DNA from: Ascaris suum
Lineage: Eukaryota; Nematoda; Chromadorea; Rhabditida; Ascarididae
Direction of reading: 5' to 3'
Assembly (NCBI GenBank): GCA_013433145.1
Contig: CM024181.1
Location: 5,084,001 to 5,148,000, forward strand
Length of the DNA stretch: 64,000 nt
In this document: positions 13,413 to 24,792 of the stretch, piece after piece
Numbering within the stretch: the stretch's first letter is position 1
Layout of the letters: each line of letters opens with the position of its first letter
Position numbers and translations under genes: made by a program
The notes under the pieces: generated by a model
What the model saw: only the letters and a program-made list of their open reading frames with translations
Database searches by the model: none
What the model was told of the DNA's origin: nothing

Positions 13413-15459
13413 ATGGTTACGATTGAGCCGGTCATGCAACTCGCTAACCAGTACAAGGATGAATTCGAGGAGATCAAGAAGCAGACGTTGACATTGGGCG
13501 ACACGATATCTGCGAAGGTTGGTCCCTCGATGTTAAGTAGAAGGGCGATCGAATAAATCGTCTGCAGTTGAATTCTTTCCTCAAGGAATATCCATGCGAA
13601 CAATTCATCTTGACAAACGACATTCATAAGGACTTGGTACGACGACTATATAAGATCGCTTCGTCTAAACCACGCATATGAATAAAGCTTTGCAAATCAT
13701 AAACAATATACACATAAATCGCGAGCATAAACCAACATCTACTTGATAGTTACTGCACAAGTCGTTGCTTGTCTGTCGCTCAACGAATGAACGCCTATGT
13801 GAGTTCATTTTCATATTCAATGACATTTCAACCGATTGCTCGCGATCACACCAACATCGTCATCGGACCAGCCAATGATCAAAATTATATACTTTGATTT
13901 CGACTTCGGATATCCATAGTTTAGCTTTGCTAGAGTTTACACGAGTGTGCGATTATAGTGCTTAACTGCTTTTCCCTCTTCCCATACTCCCTACACTCAT
14001 TTTATATATGTTGTGGAAGTGCTCCTACCGTATTGAATGATGTGCAGTTGCATATTGCTGCTCAGAGATCTTCGTCATGCCTCTTATCTTCAACACTTAG
14101 TGTTAGGTTAGTTTTCGATTGTGACCTTATGATTTTCAATGTTAAGTGTGACTACTGGGGCACGCTTGAGCGTCCGATAGGTAACGTCGCTAGTGATGGC
14201 GTAATGTGGAAGTAGTATATAAGTGTGGATGGAACATTAGTTGCATTTCGTGCAGTTGGGATTATTTTAGGCGCAGCGGTACCAGCAGGAGCTGAACCAG
14301 ATGCAACCGGTGATAAACCAGCAAAAAGACGAGCTGATTTCGACTTTGCAAGACCAATCTGCACTTTCGGGCATCGACAATGTTAAGATGACGGCGACAT
14401 TCATTTGGACCGGTATCATGCTGTCGGGTATGACCGTGGGACTCATTGTCACCAAATACGCACTGGCTCCAGTACTGTCGCTGTTCATCAGCGGGTTTTA
14501 TGCGACGCTAGCAGCTTATGTCGTGCTACCAGCTATGGCCTTCTACTACTTCACTGGACCCGCAGAGGGTGACGCGAAAGAATTGGATGTTTATCGTCGT
14601 CATTGCCTTCTGGGAATCGCTATCGCTGAGGTGAGGTTAAGTTTTCATCTTCAGGATTTAAGGTTTTCCCTTCATCTCGTTTCACCACGTCACCGGATTG
14701 TTAGATCACTGTATTGCAGTCAGGACTAACCAAGCAGCAAAATAAAAAGACTCTGAAGAGAAGTAATTTTCAGGGAGCGTTGAATGGTTTTCTATTCTGC
14801 CAGCGTATCATACCCGGTCTGCCGCCGCCAGCCCCACTCACTGCCTTCGCGATTGGCATTGGCCCACAGGCTGGAGCTTCCTTCATCGGGAAGTAAGTCC
14901 CTCACACACAATTTTCTTCGCAAAGTAGGATGGGGGAAAAATATAATATCTTGGTCGGGTGGAATTTTATGCAAAGTGACTTCACCAACAGAAACTTCGG
15001 CAGGTCTAAGGACATTTGTTTCTAGTATTGTCCTTCTCTTAGCAAATTGGTTACCACTCTGATAGCTCACACGGTCAGTGTTTCCTGATCACCGTTTTTT
15101 GCTGGGCGGCCGGTGGCTCTCTCGTACCACTATCTTTCCTGATAGATTTTGGCCTTCGTAGTCCTGCTCACTTACCTCAGAATTCAGTGATCGCATGAAG
15201 CTGATGGCCGTCACGCTTGGTGGTGCGTTGGCAACTGACTTGGCAATCGGTATGGCGACGGGACTTTCGGCAGGATTTCTGCTTCTTGCTGTTCTATACA
15301 CCGCCGTCGGATACGTCGTCCTGCAGTTGTACCTCAAGAAGGGCAATGGCGAGGCGGTATGCGACTCGCATGTGTTTTTCATCCCTAAATACCTTTCATC
15401 CACTCATTGGTCATCTGCCAGTAGGAATTAAATGCTCTTTGCAGAAACGTGCTTGCTGA
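13413..15459 (+). CDS. Multi-pass membrane protein, 255 residues, five exons
   Basis: Exons 13413-13517, 14271-14630, 14774-14892, 15188-15356 and 15445-15459 join in phase (0, 0, 2, 0) and give 768 nt with a TGA stop. Donors are AAG/GTTGGT, GAG/GTGAGG, AA/GTAAGT and GCG/GTATGC. Acceptors are ATTTTAG, ATTTTCAG, AATTCAG and CTTTGCAG. The ATG follows a GTTTTAG acceptor by two bases. Residues 1-75 are polar, Gln-rich and probably helical. Then come about six hydrophobic segments, near 76-95, 99-128 (possibly two), 147-165, a Gly/Ala-rich stretch around 175-190, and two in the last exons, ending in a short KRAC tail. Intron 1 is the longest, at about 750 bases. Topology and an RR-x2-LLG run before a Gly-rich helix faintly recall the Bax-inhibitor/TMBIM fold, but similarity is too weak to assign. 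I otherwise do not recognise it. Confidence 0.8.
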
Positions 15460-16335
15460 GGTTGAAGGAGATGTGGAACCAGGTGGTGGACCAAATAGAC
15501 AAAACGATAGACGTGGGACATAACCCTAGGACGATGATAATGATAAGTAAGGTGTGCACTATTATGGCGCATGCAGGAAATGTGCATGTAAATGTTGATA
15601 TGCTCTTATCTACACCTTTAGCCCGCTCTCTGGAAAGCTAATGCTCTTTCAGATGACTCATATTTATCAGTTGGCGTTTTTGGTTGCGGTTGTCTATTCG
15701 CAGGGGATTGTCTATTCACTCCTCAGCGTGGATGCAAGCGAGTCTACCGACTGATGTGCGATTCGACGTGATAACGCAAATTTACTAACAGGAACATTAA
15801 CAAAGAGAACATTTAACAATTGAAAGCTCCTTCACAATGCCATGAAGCAGCACCAAATAAAGCAGTAGCCTAACTCACTGGTTGTGTGATCTGGACATTG
15901 TGTTGGTGTGAGCGAGCGGGCACAGCAGTTTCACTGACGCCCGGCATCTATAAGAGAAGGATGATGAGTGTCTCCTATATGCTACCAAATAGTGGCCCAC
16001 AAGTTTCGTGACTAGTGCTTTTGTTTGAGAGGTCCTAGTCAATGGTGGATGTGCTATCCGACGAAGGATTATCACTGGAAGGAAATAGCGGAGAGAAGTC
16101 GAAACATGTAATCGCCGACTTGTTAATGCAGAAGGCCTCCGAACACATATTGCTATTTTGAAGATCCTGGGCTTTGCGAAGCGGAACGTAGAGGGAATCT
16201 GAGGAGAGGATAGGGACTAGGGGTAGATAGGGCGTTATATAGTGTACGCTTAGCGTTGCTGCTGTTTTTACCCATTGCAATCAGAACGTGTATGCATTAT
16301 TTTTGATGAAATCAGGACAGAATGCGAATTAACTT
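15460..16335. other. Convergent 3' intergenic region
   Basis: Lies between the 3' ends of the membrane-protein gene (plus) and the first cysteine-repeat gene (minus). An AATAAA on plus at about 15856 is a possible polyadenylation signal. No coding region is supported. Confidence 0.4.
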
Positions 16336-17793
16336 TTATACACTGCAGCAAAGACCGCTGAGACAAGCTACTTGGCATCCATTGGCGAAGGGAATACACT
16401 GTTGCGCATTCTGACAGCCGACTGCGATTAGGTTGCCTCCGTTCGGACATCTCTCCGGAATCTGGAAATAAACACTGCGAGAGTTAATAATAAAATATAC
16501 ATGTTGGTAAGTAGATGAGATGGGGGATGGAGAGATGAGGGGATAGACCGACTATTTCGCACAATCACTCTCAAGAGTTTTGCAAAGATTGCCTAGTTAT
16601 TCTTCAGTACCTGAGGATTTTCTATGCGTTTTCACGTTTTCAATAAACCTTTAAATGCTGAAGTATTAAACTGTTCTAGATGAAATCTCCATAGTAAGCA
16701 AATTATGGAAATGTGAACCGATAGAAATTCCAACCAATGGGAGTTTTACTGTACGGATCATTGCGAACAGTTTTGATTCTTTCACATGCCAATTAATCGA
16801 AATTTAAAGCAAAGTTAAGCATGAATTTGAAATTTATGAATAGTTTTTGGAATATTTCTCGAAAGTCATGCCGGGATAAAAAGGAGGGCGGCTTAGGACT
16901 CTATTTAGCACTTTCAACGCCTTGAATTTTACTTGCATTTTCTTCCTGTAACAGTTAACATCAACCCATTAATTTGTTTCGTAAGAAACGATTTCTGCAT
17001 TGTTGTATTTTAAAGAGCCTAAAGTAGTACTGACTGTGCAGCAATTTCCACTGAGACACGTGACTGGATCCTTGGTGTAGGATGCGCATTGTTGCGAGTT
17101 GACGCATCCAATAGCTACCACTTTCCCTCCATTGCTGCAGCTCGGGAAAACTGTACAGCAGGTTGAGTTCAAACAGGTGACGGGTTGTTTGGTGTAGGCG
17201 GTACACTGATCTGCAGTGGTGCACCCAGTGGCCACTGCTGTACCACCATTTGGGCAGCTTAAATTTGGTAGTGGAATTGTGCAACATGATCCAGCTAAAC
17301 ATGTAACCGGGTCCTTCGTGTATGATGTGCATTGTTCGGCACTTGAACAGCCTTGTGCAACCAGTTGACCACCATTGCTGCACTTTGATGGAATGGTGCA
17401 GCAAGTGGAACCAAGACATGTCACAGGCTCTGAAGTATACGGCACACATTGTGCAGTGCTGGTGCAGCCTGTCGCGACTGCTTTGCCTCCATTTGTGCAG
17501 GTTGAAGCTGGCATCGTGCAGCACTTGCCATTCGAGCAGGTTACTGGTTTATCGGTATAGGCCATGCATTGTTGCGAACTTGAACATCCAAGAGCAATCA
17601 CGTTGCCACCGTTCTCACAGCTCGTTGGAGCTGCACAACAAGCGCCCTTTATGCATGTCACCGTCTGGTCGGTGTAACATGCGCATTGCGATGATTTTGT
17701 GCAACCTTTAGCGACCAATTGTGCTCCATTTGGACATTGCGTTGATACGAAGGAGTATTGAAGCGCAACAACAGCACTTATCAACACAAGCAT
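16336..17793 (-). CDS. Secreted protein with seven six-cysteine tandem repeats
   Basis: Exon 1 (17035-17793) and exon 2 (16336-16461) join in phase 0 and give about 294 residues. The start lies seven bases inside an AAATTCAG acceptor, a likely trans-splice site. Residues 1-19 form a hydrophobic signal peptide ending before CPNG. Seven repeats of about 40 residues follow, each with pattern C-x10-C-x5-C-x9-C-x4-CC, conserved NGG, VAxGC, QC, YT and PVTC positions, and Pro/Ser linkers. Repeat 1 carries an extra Cys after the third. The last repeat, encoded by exon 2, replaces the YTxxPVTC stretch with FANGCxVxC and so also has seven cysteines. The donor GTCAGT of exon 1 is unusual. Reading past it adds 21 non-repeat residues, so an unspliced short form is possible. 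The pattern resembles Lustrin-type cysteine-rich repeats, but I assign no function. Extracellular disulfide-linked structural or cuticle-associated roles are plausible. Confidence 0.8.
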
Positions 17794-17799
17794 ACTCTG

Positions 17800-20566
17800 C
17801 CTGAATTTAGATATTTTTCTTTAAATACTATCATGCCAATCGTATTTTATATCCATGCAATTTTGGAAAAAACGCATCTAACGCAGAGATAATCTATGAA
17901 AGAATTCAATTTCAACTGTCTATCGCTGTGGTATATATATGGCGGCGCACTTGAAAGGTGCACTTTAAAGATGCCTCTACGACTTAAGCTGTTTGAAAGT
18001 GTTTGATAGTTGATATTAGAAACGAGTACTTATCAGCATTGTGCATATTGGCAGAGTCACGCCACTCCATGAATTCTTACGTTGAATTGCTTTAAGAATC
18101 TCTTATCACTACTTCCGGTTCGTCAGACGCAAAGAAGCTTCATCTCTTAGGACTGTTTTTCCCCTCGAAACGTGTGATAACGGAGTATAGCATAACATTA
18201 CCACTAACAGCAGAAAATAAATGGGAAATAATCGCTCGCATTAGCAAAAACGTCATCTAATCGCGGAAAATCGTGAGAGATGAATTCCAAAAAAAGTAGT
18301 TAAATGAGTGAATCCAAAATTCACAACTCATATTATAAGAATACGCAAAAAGGACTAGCGAATATGCAAATGAAATTTCAGAAACTACTCAATGTTGATG
18401 GTATAGCACGATGCGCTCTTTCAAACGTCTCTTTTATAGCTTTATCGATGAATAAAAAATAGTATTAATTGGAATTATTGCATCATAAATAATCGCTTCC
18501 GGTGCATATGGTAAGCATCATTTTTATATGCACGTCAGATTGCGGAAATGAATAAATTATTAGCCGTTTTATTATTGTTTAAGGAGAACTAAAAGTCGAC
18601 CTTCAAAGTGTTACTGATCGGATTATTTCTGAGTTGTGAATACTTTTTTTTTCTCGTTAAATAACTCTCTGTTTCATTTCGATAAAATAGAAGAACCGGA
18701 AGTGTGGGTGAAATAAGAAGCTTATTAGCGCAACAAATTGTGCGTTAGTGATTAAATCACGATTATGCCACACAAATGGAAGCGTATCGGAATGGCTGCT
18801 AAGTTTGAACTTTTGTAGTCATCTCAACAGAACAGCTCAATCTCATGAAGTGCCATTAAATTATCCACTTTGTGCAACTATATATTGATATTTTAAATTT
18901 CCTTATCGTCAGGATAGGCTGATCCTCTCCAAAATAATCATTTTTGTTATGCACCTCGCTTGAAAAGAAGTTCCGATTGCCATAATTGTATGCAAATTTC
19001 TATGCACTTCCAAATGACCATTACTCTTCGACGTCAGGGAACCAATATTTGTTGTATTCGTTATTTATTTCAATGTTCCAGTTTCGGGATACAAAAGGAA
19101 TGTGGGCATGATGGGCAAAGAAGAGCAAATGCCCATTAAAAAAGTCTGCGCGAATGTACGTTCAATACGCAAGAGCAGAAATAGTGTAAGGTTTAAAACT
19201 ACTTGCAAGTTTGACGTTAAGGTGGAAAGCGAAACAAGTCGTCGAGGAGAAATTTAATTCATATTAGCAAGTTTTATAACTGCGGCTTCAACGCATCATC
19301 TACTGCTATTTCTAGACAAACAAGTTCACACTTACGAATATGTAAACTTGCTATGCCACTATAAAGCACTATGCCAAAGTAAATTGATGAAAACTCATAA
19401 TAGCGTGATTTCTCACCAAAAACGAAGATGCAACGAAAAAAAGAAAACGTTTTGCCTAGATTATTCAAATTAAGCTACATATTTAGCAATATCATATGAA
19501 ATGTGACTGGCAACAACGAAACTCTGCAATAGCAGAAGCGCTTTAAAGCCTCGTCAGGAAAGCCTTGTAATATGCGGTCATCTGTTGAGTGCTGTAGATA
19601 GAGTTGACTGTAAAAATGATCGAAAAGTCTAATTCAATTTTTTTTAACGTTTATGGTTAAAAAGTTATTCTCAACGCTCCATATCAATCTCTGAGAAGAT
19701 CTTGTTCAGATATTCAGACTGTTTAAAAGCTCTCAACGTTTCCTTTTACATTTTCTCTGGATCCAATTTTGCATCCATCTTCCACTCAACAGTTTACCTT
19801 TCCCGTTGCAGCTCAACTGCTGTCGATTTTTTTGAGAGCCATCCATAAGATAGAAGTAGCAAACGGGTAGTAATTAGTTATTATTGCAGGAAATTCCAGT
19901 CTGTTTTCTCAAACCTATTATACTTCATTAGGAGGAATATAAATCGTTTTTTATCGTTAGCCTTCTAAATTCGCATATTTTGGTATTGCTTTGAGTGATT
20001 TCTGGCATTCTTCACGCGACTTTTATTCCGACCACTTAATGGCTTTTCTTTATGTACCGCAAATGGTCAACGATGAGAAAGCGCTAAAGCATCTAACGAA
20101 ATAGTGAAATTAAAATTTTTTGTTTTTCTGTCCAACAGATCTCTTTTTTTTTCTCACCTGAAAAACGAACAATATCAGCAGAGCTTACGCAAGCAAAATG
20201 TGCATCACTTTAAGCTTTTCCGCTTTCTTCCTGTATCTACATTGATAATCACAAATGTAAGCTTTATGTTTGATTATTACACCTCCTAGCAAGGCTTCTG
20301 CACTAAACGAGAGATGCTCGTCGAGGTCTGTAAACGACTTTTGAACAGTTAGTGAGCCCTAAAATATTTCTTGCTAGGTACAATCATATTAGAGTCGAGT
20401 GTTGTTAATTGTTTATCAAATGCATATGGCGATGTGGATGTTTCTATCATCTATTAAAACAACTTTGTCGAATAATATGTTTATTGCCATCTTTTATTGT
20501 AAATGTCGATAATAAAGTTCTCTTCAAGAGAATTATAGAAATGAACAGAATCGTAATAATCTCGAA
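17800..20566. other. Spacer between the two cysteine-repeat genes
   Basis: Contains the presumed promoter of the first cysteine-repeat gene, including a TATATATA run near 17932-17940. I see no further repeat-encoding exon and no other supported gene. Minus-strand AATAAA motifs at 20480-20485 and 20493-20498 are suitable polyadenylation signals for the second cysteine-repeat gene. Confidence 0.45.
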
Positions 20567-21946
20567 TTATATAGTGCAACAAATGTTGTTAATACAAGTG
20601 ACCGGGCAACCATTCGCTAATGGTATACATTGTAGTGCATTCGCACAACCCACACCGACAGGAGCTTTGCCATTCGGGCATCGTTGTGGAACCTTAAGAA
20701 ATAAATAATTAACCATATGTCATTCATTAGGGCGCTTCAAAGGTACGAATAAAGTTTGTCAGAATTTTTCTATGCCATTATCTTGATGAATTTCTTATCA
20801 TTCGTTTTTATCAATACGATCATATGAATACTTCATTTATAGCATTAGAATATAATTCTAAACAACAATTACCTCCACAGTTTCAGTGAAACGTGTTGAT
20901 GGCAAATATAAAGCCGTTTATTAGTAGCAGCATCGATAAACACATCTATAGAGACTTGGCATGTTACAGCTCAAATAAAGCTTGCTATAAGCATTCGGAA
21001 ACTTTCAAAACTAACGCCGAACTCGTACGACCTCGATAAATTTCGGCTCCATTCATTTTTCATAGCTCAAGAGCCTATTAAGAACTTTTATTCGGTGATT
21101 GATTCAATAGGCACAATAGGTTTGGCAAGTGATTTCAGATTCAAAGAAAATTCTCCAAAAAAGTTATTCCCGTGATCGGTATATTTTTCTGCAATATACT
21201 TTCTCCACATCGGATCTTTATTTGATAACCTGTCTAGTGGTTTATAAAATATTCACTTCCTCAAACTCACAAAGGCATTTATTAAAGTCTGTACCATCAA
21301 CCACGAGAATGTGAACTCAAAATTCAAAGATCGCTAACGGATGCTTCATAATGCAAGTAACTTATAGTCTATAATACGCATTCCATAGAGTAAAATGTTG
21401 ATCGCATCCATCAGCGAGAGAGATTTTTGCTGAAGCAAGGTAATCTACAATGGCGCAGTTATAATATTTAATAGTGTACGCTTCATAGGCCAACATTTTG
21501 AGCATGCAAACGCTAAAATTGAACCTTACCGTGCAACATTTTCCACTCGAACACATAACAGCCTGCGTTGTATAGCGTGCACATTGTTGTGAAGTGGAAC
21601 ATCCGGTAGCCACAACGGCGCCTCCATTAGAACAGGTGAGACTGGATGGTACCGTACAGCACGTCCCACTCAGACATGTGACTGGCTGTTTGCTATATGA
21701 GGTACATTGAGCCGAATTTGTACATCCTAACGCGACTGCTGTACCGCCATTACTGCATCTTGCACCAGAAGGTACAGTACAGCAGAATCCATTAATGCAT
21801 GAGACGGGTTGGTTCGTATACGATGTACACTGTGATGCGAATGTGCAACCTGTGGCGACTAGTTGGCCTCCATTTGTGCATTGGGCTAAATTGATGTGGA
21901 AACGTGAAAATGCTATCACAAGGGCCAAATAGAACGTTTGCATCAT
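20567..21946 (-). CDS. Secreted protein with four six-cysteine tandem repeats (paralogue)
   Basis: Exon 1 (21530-21946) ends in phase 0 at an ACG/GTAAGG donor. Exon 2 (20567-20692) follows TTTCTTAAG. Together they encode 180 residues. The chosen start is the ATG pair immediately after TTTTTTCAG (21947), a strong trans-splice or splice site. The frame is open further 5' but that part would be untranslated. Residues 1-20 are a signal peptide. Three canonical repeats C-x10-C-x5-C-x9-C-x4-CC follow. Exon 2 encodes a fourth, terminal repeat with the extra cysteine (LANGC) seen in the neighbouring paralogue, then two residues and a stop. Both last exons are exactly 126 nt, begin in phase 0 and share the NGC variant, so the genes are tandem duplicates that differ in internal repeat number. 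The mature protein has an odd number of cysteines (25), which leaves one for an intermolecular bond. Function unknown. Confidence 0.82.
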
Positions 21947-21959
21947 CTGAAAAAATACA

Positions 21960-24317
21960 CTGTTCATAGTGACTAATGCAATTTGCTTCAATGTGACGGA
22001 AATTTCAAGAATTAAAGTTTACGGTTGTCATACTGCAGCTAATAACATGACATTTCAATGATTTTTCGCCAAGCGAATCTATCCTCTAATAGGCCGTAAC
22101 AAACTTTTCTAAATTAGCTTTGCCTGAAAGTATGTATGTGTATGTCTGCGTGTGTCTGCCTGTCCAGCTGCGCAGTCGTTGCAAGTCGCGAATCTATAAA
22201 GCCAGAGTTACGGAGTTTAATGAGTGTAATGTATGCTATGAGATGACACGATATCAAATATATTCTTGAGAATAACTATTCCAAACCATTCTCGCCGAAA
22301 TCCTTGAGCTCAAATAAATGTTCCTTGAACCTTTCTTATTAATTGTTATAAGTTATAGATAGTTTGTATTACGGAATCGGGGATTAACCCAGACAATTGT
22401 TGCAATGCTGGGCTCCTCCTAAATAACTCCTTCCTCGTTACTGTTCCCATCGCATGACATCAAACCGAGGTAGTGGTGCAGCCGTGGTGGTGCAAGAACA
22501 TTCAGCCATCTCATAAGTTCAGTGTCCCTCTCCATTTACACTCAAGTTCTGATTTTCTCCCAGATTTCTGCTATTCAGAAGAAAAAGTTTGAGGCACTCG
22601 CTCGGCAGACTCTTTCAAGCTCATTGTTGACAGGTCAGGGTGAATATATTGGAAGATTTTTTGTGGAACTCGGTACGGATGAAATCGTGAAAATGAAATC
22701 ATTACAGATTTTTGAAAGAAGCAACATCTTTCTCTGCCATTAGAACTGCTACTTCGGATCTCGAATAAGGGTATTAAAAGTTACGCTTCACTCGCTTCCT
22801 TCAACTCTTACTCTCGCTTTTGCATGTTTTCGTTTACCTTACTATTTTTTTAACGTAAGCTATCAGGTAAAAGTGTTAATTTCTACGTTATGTCAATTTC
22901 TAAGTTAATTTCTTTTGCGTTTGTGGATTTTTCTCCTTCTCTTTTCCTCTCTTACGATTCCCTCCCCCCCCCTTCCAATCGTACCCTTTCAGTCGGTCCA
23001 TCTGTTTGCCTGTATTTTGTGGCCTATATTACGTGTTGCTTCCTACATGTGCAAAAGAGCTTATTCATTTATTTAAATGGAGGGAACTTTGCATGCATTT
23101 TGCGTGGGCGGGATTCGCAAAATGTACTGGACAATCTATAAGCAACAATTCTTGGGCATACGCGAGTGATAGAGCTAAACAAAATGCTAAACCATTATTA
23201 TGAGCATTTGTGAATTTTTTCTAACTTATGAAAGAATTAGGTCAGATGAGGGGAATATAGATGTTAGTACGATGAAAACTCTATTGGCGCTCCACTCTAT
23301 TTTTATACAAATTGGTTTTGTTGAAGTGCATTATGGCGATGAGGTGTCGATGTGTGTGCGTGAATGTACGTATGTTTACGCAGCAGTTTCAGATAGTCGA
23401 CTATTGAAGCTGCAATTTCGAAATGTGGTAGAAATGGTATATAACATAGAATATATTCATATACGACGTTGCCTACTGTACGCTAACTTCCTCGAGGAGA
23501 TCGAGACTTCTAAGTGAAAAAATCTACATACAACGCTGATCACATTTCCATCGCATTCCGCTCTGGTCGCAAGAAAATGAGCATAATGAAGGCTTATACG
23601 GGCAACCGGATTGGCTAAAATATGAATGTATTACTTCAAATATTTTTGTTTTTGCTGATAGATTGTGAATCTAATTACTCGGAGGAATAGAGAGCGAATA
23701 CATTCGTTGTATCATACCCTCTAGTGCCGACTTTTTTCTTTATTTGCCGACTTGTTAACATATAAAGTCGAAAGGTCCCTGGTGGTTTTTGCTTTAAAAA
23801 ACCGAAATGAGCGAAACTATTTTGCGCTGAAAGAGTGCTGTGTGTTCATGGCAGCTAGTGAATAATATTGACAAGTGTGTGGCGATAGCGAACGGCATTT
23901 ACAGTGTTAAATGCTGCGGAAATATTGAATAAATTACGTTTGCTATCCTTCATTTCCTACTCAATTAATAGCGATATTAACATGCCTCTAATGTGTAGTT
24001 GATATTTCTGGAATATAGAAGAGTGAATTTGCATTAAATTAGGAATGAGTTTAAGATTGAATCGGAAAGAAGCAACTTATATACCTTTCTAAATGTTTTC
24101 TGCCTTATGGTTACGAGGTAAAATATTCGGCAAATGCGATAGCAGGATACAATGGTTGATGCTTATAGAATAAGCAACAACAGCTCTGTGTATGGCAAGC
24201 TGGCCGTACCAACACATACACATGGCAATGATTTTTAAAAAACGTTAGATGAGAAACCACAAAATAGTGATAAAATAGCGACACAATCGACTAAAGAAAC
24301 CATGTCAAATTCATTAA
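21960..24317. other. Long intergenic stretch, no supported gene
   Basis: After TTCTCCCAG a short exon-like ORF (about 22564-22632) with a charged helical product could be a real exon, but I found no partner. A 105-codon ORF at 23200-23517 has ordinary composition and no splice context. A pyrimidine-rich tract lies at about 22905-22990. Confidence 0.3.
23715..23785 (+). repeat. Dispersed repeat, copy 1
   Basis: Contains CCTCTAGTG, GCCGACTTTTTTC, TTTGCCGACTTGTTA and ATATAAA in this order. The same words occur in the same order on the minus strand at about 42495-42570. The match extends over roughly 55 bases with small gaps, so the two are copies of one interspersed element. Confidence 0.6.
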
Positions 24318-24360
24318 CAATAAATGTATATCTATTAAGTGAAATAACTTTATCTTCGAT
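24318..24360 (+). repeat. 43-nt inverted repeat, left arm
   Basis: Reverse-complements 24750-24792 at 38 of 43 positions by eye, with core word GAAATAACTTTATCTTCGAT. The arms enclose about 390 bases. Four of the five differences are transitions. Likely a MITE-like element or a hairpin-forming transcript. Confidence 0.75.
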
Positions 24361-24749
24361 CAAAGCACATTCATTTTTCAAAAATTTTGCACTAAAATTA
24401 CTTTTGCACTAGAATCGCTCATGGCTTTTATCCCCAAAAGATTCAGGATCGTATGCCACATTTGTATTAGCCGCACAGCCTCAATAAACATTTAGTTTAC
24501 AGTATGCAATTGACAAAACCAATTCAAAAATTTTGGAAACACAGTTTTTCAGATGCATAGGGAATGTGTTGTTGTGCACAGTGCATTGCAGATTGTTTTA
24601 GTTAACTCCACAACTACTGAAATCTACTTTTAAAAAAATTCAAAGCTTGCAAATCTAATGAAATAATTTGCAGTGCTCGTTCGAGCGTGCGTCTCTCCAA
24701 TCGTTCATTGGCGCATTGCTAGAGCACGCAACCGATTCAACTGCGGTCA

Positions 24750-24792
24750 ATCGAAGATAAAGTTATTTCATTTAGTAGACATGCATTTCTTG
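24750..24792 (-). repeat. 43-nt inverted repeat, right arm
   Basis: Partner of the arm at 24318-24360. Similarity ends abruptly on both sides, which defines the arm length. The enclosed sequence has no ORF of note. Confidence 0.75.

Noticed and set aside
16961..17711. His/Trp/Ser-rich minus-frame ORF and plus-strand ORFs over the cysteine-repeat exon
   Set aside because: Other-frame shadows kept open by the periodic repeat. The cysteine frame has a signal peptide and conserved pattern.
23200..23517. 105-codon plus ORF
   Set aside because: Ordinary composition, no acceptor, donor or motif; plausible by chance.
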